Of a stretch of DNA of 64,000 nt, positions 47,621 to 61,061 are shown piece after piece; the first letter of the stretch is position 1; each line of letters begins with the position of its first letter. The DNA is from Symsagittifera roscoffensis. Taxonomy: Eukaryota > Xenacoelomorpha > Acoela > Convolutidae. Position numbers and translations under genes: made by a program. The stretch spans positions 28,076,303 through 28,140,302 of the forward strand of contig NC_087069.1 in the NCBI RefSeq assembly GCF_963678635.1, in the 5' to 3' direction. The notes under the pieces were generated by a model. The model was not told where the DNA came from. It searched no databases and saw only the letters and a program-made list of their open reading frames with translations.

Positions 47621-50052
47621 GATAATTTTATTTCTTAATATGAACAAACTACATATGAACAAAAATCAAAAAATTTGATTTGTCTGAATTTTTTGGACTT
47701 TATTTTTCCCAAATTGTCAAAAAAAAGTTTTTGGTATTTGTTTTTTATACATATGAGTTTGTCTATGGTGTAGCAATATTTCAGTCCCAGTCTCAACTCC
47801 GAAACTGTATAAGCTGCTTACGCGTGTCATTACATACTTTTGATATGATTTGTACTTTTTCCCAGTTCAACAACTTGTCTAATACAATCATAGAATCATT
47901 TTCTCCTTTAATTTTTGTATGACAGTTTTTCCTTTAATTTTTGTATGAACGTCATCAAGCACTAGACATCATTTGCGACCTCTGCATTTTATACACCCTT
48001 TTTTCCGAATTTGTATTTTTTACGTTGGTTGTATTTTAACCAATTCCATTTGTGACACCCTTAGAGATCAGTTCTCTCTAAAATGCTGAAAAGTGCGATT
48101 CCATTCTGGGGATTTGATTATTCGCTGTTTTCAAAAATGACAGAAAATTCTTTATAGGATAATGAAGAAGCGTGCCAAAAATATATGAGCAATAAAAAAA
48201 CGTTTCATTCATTTTGTTCTTCTGTTGCTTTTATGAAATATCTGCGTGTTTCGTGTCTTTTAATTTATATTTTTAATTGCAAGCAAAAGTGTTCTTATAT
48301 TTTATGAATAAATTAAGAGAGAGCCATTGATAAAAACTTACAGATTTGATCAGCGACTCATAGTTAAATTTCTCGAAAATAGAAAACAGTTTTAATTACA
48401 CTTGAAAACATAAATAACAGATAGCCACATAACGAGAGAAAAAAATCAAAAAAATTCTTGGGGAAACCGCCCAGCGGCTTTATTTATGTGGTTAGCAAAC
48501 AATTTTTTCTCCTTAAACCAACGCTAATATTGGATCTACTTAACAATTGCCCTCCCTTTGGTACCTACTTAAGAATTGCCACCCCTATTAATAAAAGCAG
48601 TAAATTAACGCTAGAGCTTTGTATTGAGACTTCCAATTTTGCTGCAATCTGATTAGTCGAAAATGCGTTATATTAATCTACCTAACAATAGCCCCCCTTT
48701 CTTAAAAGGGGGGGGGGGTAATTGTTAAGTAGATCCCTAATATTTAGCCTCGCAGAAAGCAGTCATAAACCAGACGAAGACATCGGACTTAAATAAGTTA
48801 AATTGTCTACATTCCTTGTGCTCAGTTAAGGAACTTTAACATTATTTCACCGATTTGATAATTACAACTTCGCTCTGACATTTTGAAATTCAAATATAAT
48901 TGGCTGTCAATATAATCGGAAGAGGATTTCAACTCTGACTTCAAAAAACAAGTCAAACTTGATGCTTAAAAGCATCGGTGACGGACAGTTAATATCATAT
49001 TTGGTCAACGTGTCTGTTTGATGTTGTATCACCTTGTCTGTACATGAAACACTTCCCTTAAATGAAAACAGAGTTCGAAAGAAATGTGATGAAGTGAATT
49101 ATCTGTTTTCATTAGTGTAGAATTCTGAAGGATCTTACTGCCCTTTAAGGTGTCTCAATTAGTTTTTTTTCGCAATGATAAACGATTTTCTTACATTTTC
49201 AACTGTTATTTGCAAAAAAATAAGTTTTTCATAAAAGCCTGCAAATTGAGAAGGCGACCAAAACTGGCACAATCCTTTAAAAGGTTGCGACCGATTCAAA
49301 ATGATACAGTCAAAATACTAGGTTTAGAAATTGGACGATATTGTATAGCAAATCTTTTTGAGATTAAAAAAAAACATTTCATTGATCTGACCCTAAGTAC
49401 ACTAATATACTCCCAACTCCCATATTAAGTTAATCAGTTTATTTTTGGCCAACAAAAATTAACTGAATCAAAAAATTATTAGACTTGTTCCGATTTACAC
49501 AACCTGCAAAAAAAGGTTGAAAGCTTGTGGGAAGATTAACCCACAAAATCAACTCTGTGGCCCAAATTATTTGCTTGAATCAAGAAATCCTCAGACTTGT
49601 TCTATTTGCGCAATCTGCGAAAATGAGGTTGAAAATTTGTGGTAAATGTTGTTATAAATTCTTTGGATCATTGGATCATTTCACCGTGACTATAAGTTCA
49701 TATCAGCATGGTTAGTTTTCTTGTAATTTTTGTGATCTATCCTTTTTCTAATTTTCTGTGCTCGTATATCCAGCTCAACAAGCTTTTTTGTCTGTTTGTT
49801 TTTGTGTTCTTTTCCATAATAATCTGAACTAGAACTACAATCTGTCACAAGAATTTAGGATTTTTTCAACTCTTAGGGTAAGTGTATCGGTTTCTTGCGT
49901 ACCTTAAAAACGTATTTTAAAAAATTGACTTTTTCATGTTCACTGCACGTTTCAAGTTCACGTTTTGAAAACTAACTTAGAGTTTTCGTAATGCAATGAA
50001 TCTTTAAGAGCAAGCTTTTAAAGGTTTCAATCGTTTTGCGAATTTCTTTCAG
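47621..50052. other. Gene-poor AT-rich stretch
   Basis: No protein family was recognised. Contains a hairpin MITE (48531-48750) and a two-copy direct repeat (period 112, anchors GAATCA at 49465 and 49577). Other frames are short and of low-complexity composition. Confidence 0.55.
48531..48750. mobile_element. Small TIR/hairpin element
   Basis: GGATCTACTTAACAATTGCCC (48533) is inverse to the end TAATTGTTAAGTAGATCC (48718). Two further same-sense copies occur at 48559 (TACCTACTTAAGAATTGCC) and 48677 (ATCTACCTAACAATAGCC). The last pairs with the end through a C-run/G-run hairpin. No ORF. Confidence 0.75.
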
Positions 50053-50206
50053 CTCACCAAGACAATTGGTTCACTTTCTCTTGCGGTTGTGATTCTGTTC
50101 ACACTGATAGAAAGGGCGGCAGCCGTTCTCGACGAGGAAGGAGCAGTCACCACTGGAACTGAAACAAGAGGGGTATCGCAATTTGCGGGAAAACGCGGAT
50201 GCCCTG
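50053..50206 (+). CDS. Candidate exon: signal-peptide-like start of an unknown secreted protein
   Basis: The acceptor TTTCTTTCAG ends at 50052 and the donor GTAAAA is at 50207. The frame reads LTKTIGSLSLAVVILFTLIE followed by RAAAVLDEEGAVTTGTETRG and VSQFAGKRGCPG. The first part is a hydrophobic core with an AAA end, typical of a signal peptide. The rest has an acidic/Thr propeptide look and a Gly-Lys-Arg dibasic site. There is no in-frame ATG, so the start would lie in an upstream exon I cannot see. The region is more GC-rich than its surroundings. Its 3' continuation is unknown, since the DHX9 duplicate starts 120 nt after the donor. It could be a chance open frame. Confidence 0.4.
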
Positions 50207-50326
50207 GTAAAAATAGCTATGCCCGGCATCCTTTTCTCTGCTCTTCTACCCTCAATTCCCTGCCTCGTCACGACTTTTCATCATCATCCCCTCATATGAC
50301 GTTTTTTTTTCTTTAAATGATGATTA

Positions 50327-50531
50327 TCAATAACTCTAAAGACGGAATGACATTTCCATCGCCGTTTTTCGTGTTTGGGGAGAAATTGCGAACAAGGGCT
50401 GTTACGGCGCACCAGATGACAATGGTGAGTGCGCTGCAGTTGTTGTTGTTCGGAAGTCGGTCTGTGAGTTCGGAGAGAAGAATTGACCCGCAAGATGGAA
50501 CTGAGAAGCAAATGGTCCGTCTGGACGATTG
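50327..50531 (+). pseudogene. DHX9: DHX9 exon 16 fragment, second copy (5' truncated)
   Basis: Matches 21523-21727 base for base as far as I compared, starting mid-codon region at [10 protein letters not shown] and ending at the same donor. Sequence before 50327 is unrelated, so exon 16's first 165 nt and exons 1-15 are absent. With no upstream exon it cannot make a helicase. Confidence 0.9.
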
Positions 50532-50790
50532 GTACGTAAACATAGATAGTAAATACTCTATGGCGTTGTGGCGCATCAGTAGTGATGGTGCCCAGCAATC
50601 ATATGATAGCGGGTTCAATTCGCACCTGCGCTGCAATTTACAAGGTGAGCTCTTGTAAGATAGCCATAGCTTAGTTAACCTTTATTTATTAACCTTCGGA
50701 TTAGGCCTCTGGCTGGTTAGCTAAAAAAAAAATAGTAAAAAGACATTTATCCGATTTGTGGTTGCAGATGAAATTAACAGCACAGTTTTT

Positions 50791-53580
50791 AAGAGCAATG
50801 AACGTAGTGGGTACTCTTATATAGGTCTTGCTGATTTTTTTTGTCTTTTTTTCTAAGAGTAATGAACTAGTGAGTACTCTTATATAGGTCTTGCTGTTTT
50901 TTTAAGAGAAATGAACTAGTGAGTACTCTTATATAGGTCTTGCTGATTTTTTTTGTCTTTTTTTCTAAGAGTAATGAACTAGTGAGTACTCTTATATAGG
51001 TCTTGCTGTTTTTTTAAGAGAAATGAACTAGTGAGTACTCTTATATAGGTCTTGCTGATTTTTTTTGTCTTTTTTTCTAAGAGTAATGAACTAGTGAGTA
51101 CTCTTATATAGGTATTGCTGTTTTTTTAAGAGAAATGAACTAGTGAGTACTCTTATATAGGTCTTGCTGATTTTTTTTGTCTTTTTTTCTAAGAGTAATG
51201 AACTAGTGAGTACTCTTATATAGGTCTTGCTGTTTTTTTAAGAGAAATGAACTAGTGAGTACTCTTATATAGGTCTTGCTGATTTTTTTTTGTCTTTTTT
51301 TCTAAGAGTAATGAACTAGTGAGTACTCTTATATAGGTATTGCTGTTTTTTTAAGAGAAATGAACTAGTGAGTACTCTTATATAGGTCTTGCTGATTTTT
51401 TTTGTCTTTTTTTCTAAGAGTAATGAACTAGTGAGTACTCTTATATAGGTCTTGCTGTTTTTTTAAGAGAAATGAACTAGTGAGTACTCTTATATAGGTC
51501 TTGCTGATTTTTTTTGTCTTTTTTTCTAAGAGTAATGAACTAGTGAGTACTCTTATATAGGTCTTGCTGTTTTTTTAAGAGAAATGAAATAGTGAGTACT
51601 CTTATATAGGTCTTGCTGATTTTTTTTTGTCTTTTTTTCTAAGAGTAATGAACTAGTGAGTACTCTTATATAGGTCTTGCTGTTTTTTTAAGAGAAATGA
51701 ACCAGTGAGTACTCTTATATAGGTCTTGCTGATTTTTTTTGTCTTTTTTTTCTAAGAGTAATGAACTAGTGAGTACTCTTATATAGTTCTTGCTGTTTTT
51801 TTAAGAGAAATGAACTAGTGAGTACTCTTATATAGGTCTTGCTGATTTTTTTTTGTCTTTTTTTCTAAGAGTAATGAACTAGTGAGTACTCTTATATAGG
51901 TCTTGCTGTTTTTTAAGAGAAATGAACTAGTGAGTACTCTTATATAGGTCTTGCTGATTTTTTTTGTCTTTTTTTCTAAGAGTAATGAACTAGTGAGTAC
52001 TCTTATATAGGTCTTGCTGTTTTTTTAAGAGAAATGAAATAGTGAGTACTCTTATATAGGTCTTGCTGATTTTTTTTGTCTTTTTTTCTAAGAGTAATGA
52101 ACTAGTGAGTACTCTTATATAGGTCTTGCTGTTTTTTTAAGAGAAATGAACTAGTGAGTACTCTTATATAGGTCTTGCTGATTTTTTTTGTCTTTTTTTC
52201 TAAGAGTAATGAACTAGTGAGTACTCTTATATAGGTATTGCTGTTTTTTTAAGAGAAATGAACTAGTGAGTACTCTTATATAGGTCTTGCTGATTTTTTT
52301 TGTCTTTTTTTCTAAGAGTAATGAACTAGTGAGTACTCTTATATAGGTCTTGCTGTTTTTTTAAGAGAAATGAACTAGTGAGTACTCTTATATAGGTCTT
52401 GCTGATTTTTTTTGTCTTTTTTTCTAAGAGTAATGAACTAGTGAGTACTCTTATATAGGTCTTGCTGTTTTTTTAAGAGAAATGAACTAGTGAGTACTCT
52501 TATATAGGTCTTGCTGATTTTTTTTGTCTTTTTTTCTAAGAGTAATGAACTAGTGAGTACTCTTATATAGGTCTTGCTGTTTTTTTAAGAGAAATGAAAT
52601 AGTGAGTACTCTTATATAGGTCTTGCTGATTTTTTTTGTCTTTTTTTCTAAGAGTAATGAACTAGTGAGTACTCTTATATAGGTCTTGCTGTTTTTTAAG
52701 AGAAATGAACTAGTGAGTACTCTTATATAGGTCTTGCTGATTTTTTTTGTCTTTTTTTCTAAGAGTAATGAACTAGTGAGTACTCTAATATAGGTCTTGC
52801 TGTTTTTTTAAGAGAAATGAACTAGTGAGTACTCTTATATAGGTCTTGCTGATTTTTTAAGAGAAATGAAATAGTGAGTACTCTTATATAGGTCTTGCTG
52901 ATTTTTTTTGTCTTTTTTTCTAAGAGTAATGAACTAGTGAGTACTCTTATATAGGTCTTGCTGTTTTTTAAGAGAAATGAACTAGTGAGTACTCTTATAT
53001 AGATCTTGCTGATTTTTTTTTGTCTTTTTTTCTAAGAGTAATGAACTAGTGAGTACTCTTATATAGGTATTGCTGTTTTTTTAAGAGAAATGAACTAGTG
53101 AGTACTCTTATATAGGTCTTGCTGATTTTTTTTGTCTTTTTTTCTAAGAGTAATGAACTAGTGAGTACTCTTATATAGGTCTTGCTGTTTTTTTAAGAGA
53201 AATGAACTAGTGAGTACTCTTATATAGGTCTTGCTGATTTTTTTTGTCTTTTTTTCTAAGAGTAATGAACTAGTGAGTACTCTTATATAGGTCTTGCTGT
53301 TTTTTTAAGAGAAATGAAATAGTGAGTACTCTTATATAGGTCTTGCTGATTTTTTTTGTCTTTTTTTCTAAGAGTAATGAACTAGTGAGTACTCTTATAT
53401 AGGTCTTGCTGTTTTTTTAAGAGAAATGAACCAGTGAGTACTCTTATATAGGTCTTGCTGATTTTTTTTGTCTTTTTTTTCTAAGAGTAATGAACTAGTG
53501 AGTACTCTTATATAGTTCTTGCTGTTTTTTTAAGAGAAATGAACTAGTGAGTACTCTTATATAGGTCTTGCTGGTTTTTT
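50791..53580 (+). repeat. 112-bp minisatellite, about 25 units
   Basis: Same alternating 49/63-nt halves as at 21985-23040. Variant halves (AAATAGTGAG, AACCAGTGAG, GGTATTGCTG, TATAGTTCTT) recur in the same order more than once, showing that blocks of several units were duplicated together. Confidence 0.95.
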
Positions 53581-54201
53581 TGCTTTTTTGTCAAGAAAAA
53601 GTCTTAAAATTTGTTCACGCTCAGTTTTGTTTTTTCGCCGCTTACTGACTTGTGATTTCTTTTTAAATTCAGTGCATTTAAATTCAGTGTAAAGGTCACG
53701 AAAAATGTGATCGGCTTCTGATTTCAAAAATGGAAATTAATTATCAGATTTCCCAGCGAAATAAAAGTTTTGCCGATTGATCCAGTTTTCTCAAATTGAG
53801 CTATTTTTATCATAAAACCGTCCACCATAAATTGTTTTACAATTTCAAAGAGCTTTAAGGTCATCTATTTTTTTTTCGAAAGTTGAAGATTTTTGAAAAC
53901 ACTAGTCGTTTTTTTTCAGTTTCTTTGCGTTCATTACTGTTTTCCAAGTGCCAGTTGGCTATGTTTGTTGTTTGATCCGAAATAAATGGTCTCCTAACTG
54001 TACTCGTGAAGCGAAGGTTATGTTAAGATGTACAATTGAGGTTCTTTAATGAAGGTCAGTTGAGACAAAAATTGAGTATCACACAAAGAAGTTGTGAACT
54101 ATCTGCTATTTTCAACTTCTAAATAATCCTGGTTACGTTTTGGAATGATTGGGTGCGAGCGTCTTCTTGAAAACCTGTGATATAGGCTTCATCTTTTTAA
54201 G

Positions 54202-54456
54202 GATCAATCTGGATCTGGACCACAAAAGCGCAGCCTCAGTAGTCGCCCTTCGCCCGATCATTGAAGACTTCATCATGCGATTCACAAGCGAACCCGAGAG
54301 AGCACTGCAGATGGCAGACAGTGATGTCACTCTGAAACACGTGATCAGAAGTCTGTCTACGGCAGATAGTGTGTTGCTGGAAAGGGGAGGGGCGAGTGGG
54401 GGTGGTGCAATTAAAAGGCCGATGATGCAGTCGCCATTGGGGGGAGGATATGGACA
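54202..54456 (+). pseudogene. DHX9: DHX9 exon 17 copy c
   Basis: Codes the same protein as 23666-23920 with intact splice sites, in the truncated second copy. Confidence 0.88.
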
Positions 54457-55347
54457 GTAAGTAGAATTTGTAATCAGTAAGTAGAATTTAGGCTTTCGAA
54501 ACAGATAATCAAACGCTGCAATCCTTGTAACCATGGATTGTATAAGAAGTTTGTTTTTACGTGGGTGTTTTTTTTTAAATTGTTTCAACCTTTATTCTTG
54601 AGGCCAGCTGTTTCTAAACTTTCGAGCTCTACGAATGACCCTAGAATGGCTTTACTTCGTAACTGTACCAGACGCAATCTCGAATAAAAATTGTCTCTCA
54701 ATTTTTATCCGAGATTGTTTCTTTGAGATCTGAGGATTTTCCTCACATTTTGGCTGAAAAAACATCGGGCATTTTAAGATTTAATGTGACTTATTTTTTT
54801 TCTCGGTTTACACTTCGTCAGCTAAGTGTATTATTACGAACCTTCTTTTTTTTCTAACCTAACTCGAAAATAAAACTGCAGCATTGGAAATTGGATAGCA
54901 TCTGTTCTCTGGTTTATTTGTGGCTAGTGTTTGGTACCTTGGCTCTTTCACATTTTCCACTCCCCCCTCGTAAAATAGCAAAATAAAGCTTCTCAGATAT
55001 TGCAAACACGGCATTTTGCATGCTATAAATGTTGTGAAAATTTGTTCACCTGTTCACGCTGACGCCTTTCGATGCATTTTCTAACATAAAAAGTAATTTT
55101 AAATAGACTTTCCTTTAACTCCTAACCAGCTAGTAACTTTAACTAGGGTCAGCCAAAGGCAAATACCGTAATGACATTGACCCATATGTCTAATTACTTG
55201 AAGGAGCACTGTTAAAAAAAGATCAAGCCAATTGATTCAAAGCCAATTGATTTTTTAAAAAAAGTCATTTTAAAAGTTAAATATTCCACTCATTATTTTG
55301 AAAAGAAACTTTGATCTGCTAACCAATATGATTTGCATTGCTTTTAG

Positions 55348-55445
55348 GTACGGGCCTTCGCCTCCCAAGGCTACTATGATGGAAAGCAGTTACAACAGTG
55401 GCGGTGCAAATCAAAGTTATGGCGGCTACGGAGAGCCCAGTAGAG
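55348..55445 (+). pseudogene. DHX9: DHX9 exon 18 copy c
   Basis: Same as 24815-24912, splice sites intact. Confidence 0.88.
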
Positions 55446-57631
55446 GTCAGCATTTATGTAGTACTGGCGTGTAACGCACCTCCGATACTTCAATTTTTGA
55501 CAACTCTTATAAAACCGCATATATTGGCAATAAGATTTGCATCCTTTGAGTGTACTCTGGTATCACCCAATTACAGGTTTGGTAATTCAAATTCAGTAAA
55601 GTTTTTATTCAATTTTTTAAATTCAAGTTTGTGACGTTTCTTATATCCAACTTCATTGGAAAAGTTTAGAATGACATAAAAAACGTCACATCTCGGAAAC
55701 TAAAAGCAATTGAGCAGTCGAATTTGGAGGCAAGAGTTGCAACCCCTGAGAGTACTCTACAGTACCCAACCACAGCGTTGGGAATTTCATATTTTGAGAA
55801 AGTTCAAATTTAAATTTTTAAAAATACAAAGATTTGAGCAGTCATATTTGGAGGCAAGATTCGTAACCCCTGAGAATACTGTGCCAGCCCTCAAATACAG
55901 GGTTAGGAATTTCAAATTTATGAAAGAACTAAATTTCAAGTTTTCTTCCACGAAAATTTTAAGTTTCAGTTTTTTGATACAAGAGAAAATCACGAAAAGC
56001 GTCATATCTCGAACACTAAAAGGATTTGAGCAGTCATGATAATAGTTGCAACTGCTGGGAACACCCTGACAGAGCCTCACTCTAGAGATGAGAATTCAAA
56101 TTTGTGAAAATTTTTATAAGTTCTTTGAATAATTTAAAAAAAAAACACAAAAAAAGGTCACATCTCGTAAAACTAAGAAAATTTGAGCAGTTGCATTTGG
56201 AAGCAAGATTTGCAACTTCAAAATTCTGAAAGTACCTTCACAGTACTTAACGACAGGGTTGGGAATTTCAAACTTTCTGAATGTTTTAAATTCAACTTTT
56301 CTGAAAATTAAAAAACAAAATCATAAAAACGTCATATATCGAAAAGTAATGACTTGAGCAGTCATCCTTGGTTGGAGGTAATATTTGCAGCCTCTACGTG
56401 TATGTTGCTAGCGCCTAACTGCAGGGCTAGGAATTTCGAGTTATTCTTTCCAAACTTCTTTCAAATCTAAATCTTCTGAGATTTAAGAAAAACAATCATA
56501 AAAACGTCATATCTCGAAAACTACGAGGATTGGATCAGTCATAATTGGAGGCCCATTTTGCAACCTCTACGAAAACCCTCCCACAGCATAACACCATAAG
56601 GTTTCTACTTTTAAACTTTTGAATCGAACACTGAGTTCAAACTGGAAACTCGAGTAAAATTTTCAACCCTTGCAATATACGATATAACTTAATCGTGAAA
56701 AAATTCTTTCGTTAAACGTGCAAAAATAATACGTTGAAAAACTTAAGCATTGCGAGATAGTGAAGCCTGCATTTAATTAGATAAGAAATGTGCACAAACT
56801 AATCCTGATGCATGGGTTCGAATCCTGTAAATGAAATTAACAGCACAGTTTTTAAGAGCAATGAACGTAGTGGGTACTCTTATATAGGTCTTGCTGATTT
56901 TTTTTGTTTTTTTTAGAGTAATGAACTAGTGAGTACTCTTATATAGGTCTTGCTGGTTTTTAAGAGAAATGAACTAGTGAGTACTCTTATATAGGTCTTG
57001 CTGGTTTTTTTGCTTTTTTGTCAAGAAAAAGTCTTAAAATTTGTTCACGCTCAGTTTTGTTTTTTCGCCGCTTACTGACTTGTGATTTCTTTTTAAATTC
57101 AGTGCATTTAAATTCAGTGTAAAGGTCACGAAAAATGTGATCGGCTTCTGATTTCAAAAATGGAAATTAATTATTAGATTTCCCAGCGAAATAAAAGTTT
57201 TGCCTATTGATCCAGTTTTCTCAAATTGAGCTATTTTTAACATAAAACCGTCCACCATAAATTGTTTTACAATTTCAAAGAGCTTTAAGGTCATCTATTT
57301 TTTTTTCGAAAGTTGAAGATTTTTGAAAACACTAGTCGTTTTTTTTCAGTTTCTTTGCGTTCATTACTGTTTTCCAAGTGCCAGTTGGCTATGTTTGTTG
57401 TTTGATCCGAAATAAATGGTCTCCTAACTGTACTCGTGAAGCGAAGGTTATGTTAAGATGCACAATTGAGGTTCTTTAATGAAGGTCAGTTGAGACAAAA
57501 ATTGAGTATCACACAAAGAAGTTGTGAACTATCTGCTATTTTCAACTTCTAAATAATCCTGGTTACGTTTTGGAATGATTGGGTGCGAGCGTCTTCTTGA
57601 AAACCTGTGATATAGGCTTCATCTTTTTAAG

Positions 57632-57886
57632 GATCAATCTGGATCTGGACCACAAAAGCGCAGCCTCAGTAGTCGCCCTTCGCCCGATCATTGAAGACTT
57701 CATCATGCGATTCACAAGCGAACCCGAGAGAGCACTGCAGATGGCAGACAGTGATGTCACTCTGAAACACGTGATCAGAAGTCTGTCTACGGCAGATAGT
57801 GTGTTGCTGGAAAGGGGAGGGGCGAGTGGGGGTGGTGCAATTAAAAGGCCGATGATGCAGTCGCCATTGGGGGGAGGATATGGACA
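57632..57886 (+). pseudogene. DHX9: DHX9 exon 17 copy d
   Basis: Identical in translation to the other copies; intact acceptor and donor. Confidence 0.88.
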
Positions 57887-58777
57887 GTAAGTAGAATTTG
57901 TAATCAGTAAGTAGAATTTAGGCTTTCGAAACAGATAATCAAACGCTGCAATCCTTGTAACCATGGATTGTATAAGAAGTTTGTTTTTACGTGGGTGTTT
58001 TTTTTTAAATTGTTTCAACCTTTATTCTTGAGGCCAGCTGTTTCTAAACTTTCGAGCTCTACGAATGACCCTAGAATGGCTTTACTTCGTAACTGTACCA
58101 GACGCAATCTCGAATAAAAATTGTCTCTCAATTTTTATCCGAGATTGTTTCTTTGAGATCTGAGGATTTTCCTCACATTTTGGCTGAAAAAACATCGGGC
58201 ATTTTAAGATTTAATGTGACTTATTTTTTTTCTCGGTTTACACTTCGTCAGCTAAGTGTATTATTACGAACCTTCTTTTTTTTCTAACCTAACTCGAAAA
58301 TAAAACTGCAGCATTGGAAATTGGATAGCATCTGTTCTCTGGTTTATTTGTGGCTAGTGTTTGGTACCTTGGCTCTTTCACATTTTCCACTCCCCCCTCG
58401 TAAAATAGCAAAATAAAGCTTCTCAGATATTGCAAACACGGCATTTTGCATGCTATAAATGTTGTGAAAATTTGTTCACCTGTTCACGCTGACGCCTTTC
58501 GATGCATTTTCTAACATAAAAAGTAATTTTAAATAGACTTTCCTTTAACTCCTAACCAGCTAGTAACTTTAACTAGGGTCAGCCAAAGGCAAATACCGTA
58601 ATGACATTGACCCATATGTCTAATTACTTGAAGGAGCACTGTTAAAAAAAGATCAAGCCAATTGATTCAAAGCCAATTGATTTTTTAAAAAAAGTCATTT
58701 TAAAAGTTAAATATTCCACTCATTATTTTGAAAAGAAACTTTGATCTGCTAACCAATATGATTTGCATTGCTTTTAG

Positions 58778-58875
58778 GTACGGGCCTTCGCCTCCCAAGG
58801 CTACTATGATGGAAAGCAGTTACAACAGTGGCGGTGCAAATCAAAGTTATGGCGGCTACGGAGAGCCCAGTAGAG
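58778..58875 (+). pseudogene. DHX9: DHX9 exon 18 copy d
   Basis: Identical to the other copies with intact splice sites. Confidence 0.88.
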
Positions 58876-61061
58876 GTCAGCATTTATGTAGTACTGGCGT
58901 GTAACGCACCTCCGATACTTCAATTTTTGACAACTCTTATAAAACCGCATATATTGGCAATAAGATTTGCATCCTTTGAGTGTACTCTGGTATCACCCAA
59001 TTACAGGTTTGGTAATTCAAATTCAGTAAAGTTTTTATTCAATTTTTTAAATTCAAGTTTGTGACGTTTCTTATATCCAACTTCATTGGAAAAGTTTAGA
59101 ATGACATAAAAAACGTCACATCTCGGAAACTAAAAGCAATTGAGCAGTCGAATTTGGAGGCAAGAGTTGCAACCCCTGAGAGTACTCTACAGTACCCAAC
59201 CACAGCGTTGGGAATTTCATATTTTGAGAAAGTTCAAATTTAAATTTTTAAAACTACAAAGATTTGAGCAGTCATATTTGGAGGCAAGATTCGTAACCCC
59301 TGAGAATACTGTGCCAGCCCTCAAATACAGGGTTAGGAATTTCAAATTTATGAAAGAACTAAATTTCAAGTTTTCTTCCACGAAAATTTTAAGTTTCAGT
59401 TTTTTGATACAAGAGAAAATCACGAAAAGCGTCATATCTCGAACACTAAAAGGATTTGAGCAGTCATGATAATAGTTGCAACTGCTGGGAACACCCTGAC
59501 AGAGCCTCACTCTAGAGATGAGAATTCAAATTTGTGAAAATTTTTATAAGTTCTTTGAATAATTTAAAAAAAAAACACAAAAAAAGGTCACATCTCGTAA
59601 AACTAAGAAAATTTGAGCAGTTGCATTTGGAAGCAAGATTTGCAACTTCAAAATTCTGAAAGTACCTTCACAGTACTTAACGACAGGGTTGGGAATTTCA
59701 AACTTTCTGAATGTTTTAAATTCAACTTTTCTGAAAATTAAAAAACAAAATCATAAAAACGTCATATATCGAAAAGTAATGACTTGAGCAGTCATCCTTG
59801 GTTGGAGGTAATATTTGCAGCCTCTACGTGTATGTTGCTAGCGCCTAACTGCAGGGCTAGGAATTTCGAGTTATTCTTTCCAAACTTCTTTCAAATCTAA
59901 ATCTTCTGAGATTTAAGAAAAACAATCATAAAAACGTCATATCTCGAAAACTACGAGGATTGGATCAGTCATAATTGGAGGCCCATTTTGCAACCTCTAC
60001 GAAAACCCTCCCACAGCATAACACCATAAGGTTTCTACTTTTAAACTTTTGAATCGAACACTGAGTTCAAACTGGAAACTCGAGTAAAATTTTCAACCCT
60101 TGCAATATACGATATAACTTAATCGTGAAAAAATTCTTTCGTTAAACGTGCAAAAATAATACGTTGAAAAACTTAAGCATTGCGAGATAGTGAAGCCTGC
60201 ATTTAATTAGATAAGAAATGTGCACAAACTAATCCTGATGCATGGGTTCGAATCCTGTAAATGAAATTAACAGCACAGTTTTTAAGAGCAATGAACGTAG
60301 TGGGTACTCTTATATAGGTCTTGCTGATTTTTTTTGTTTTTTTTAGAGTAATGAACTAGTGAGTACTCTTATATAGGTCTTGCTGGTTTTTAAGAGAAAT
60401 GAACTAGTGAGTACTCTTATATAGGTCTTGCTGGTTTTTTTGCTTTTTTGTCAAGAAAAAGTCTTAAAATTTGTTCACGCTCAGTTTTGTTTTTTCGCCG
60501 CTTACTGACTTGTGATTTCTTTTTAAATTCAGTGCATTTAAATTCAGTGTAAAGGTCACGAAAAATGTGATCGGCTTCTGATTTCAAAAATGGAAATTAA
60601 TTATTAGATTTCCCAGCGAAATAAAAGTTTTGCCTATTGATCCAGTTTTCTCAAATTGAGCTATTTTTAACATAAAACCGTCCACCATAAATTGTTTTAC
60701 AATTTCAAAGAGCTTTAAGGTCATCTATTTTTTTTTCGAAAGTTGAAGATTTTTGAAAACACTAGTCGTTTTTTTTCAGTTTCTTTGCGTTCATTACTGT
60801 TTTCCAAGTGCCAGTTGGCTATGTTTGTTGTTTGATCCGAAATAAATGGTCTCCTAACTGTACTCGTGAAGCGAAGGTTATGTTAAGATGTACAATTGAG
60901 GTTCTTTAATGAAGGTCAGTTGAGACAAAAATTGAGTATCACACAAAGAAGTTGTGAACTATCTGCTATTTTCAACTTCTAAATAATCCTGGTTACGTTT
61001 TGGAATGATTGGGTGCGAGCGTCTTCTTGAAAACCTGTGATATAGGCTTCATCTTTTTAAG

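Larger units (their letters stand above)
50768..56830 (+). repeat. Second cluster, tandem unit 1 (expanded minisatellite)
   Basis: Equivalent to 21963-26287 but with about 25 rather than 9 minisatellite units. Upstream of its exon 17 it carries unit-1 markers (CCGATTGATCC at 53773). Downstream it carries unit-2 markers (short C run at 54961, no 12-nt deletion), so it is a mosaic of the two units of cluster 1. Confidence 0.93.
56831..60260 (+). repeat. Second cluster, tandem unit 2
   Basis: 3430-nt unit with unit-2-type markers (CCTATTGATCC) and about 1.5 minisatellite units. It lacks the GATATAGCTT marker that distinguishes the last unit of each cluster. Confidence 0.93.

Noticed and set aside
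47680-49428. Several 60-90 residue frames between 47.6 and 49.5 kb
   Set aside because: Low-complexity, Phe/Lys/Leu-rich, no motifs, no splice sites. Consistent with chance frames in AT-rich DNA.
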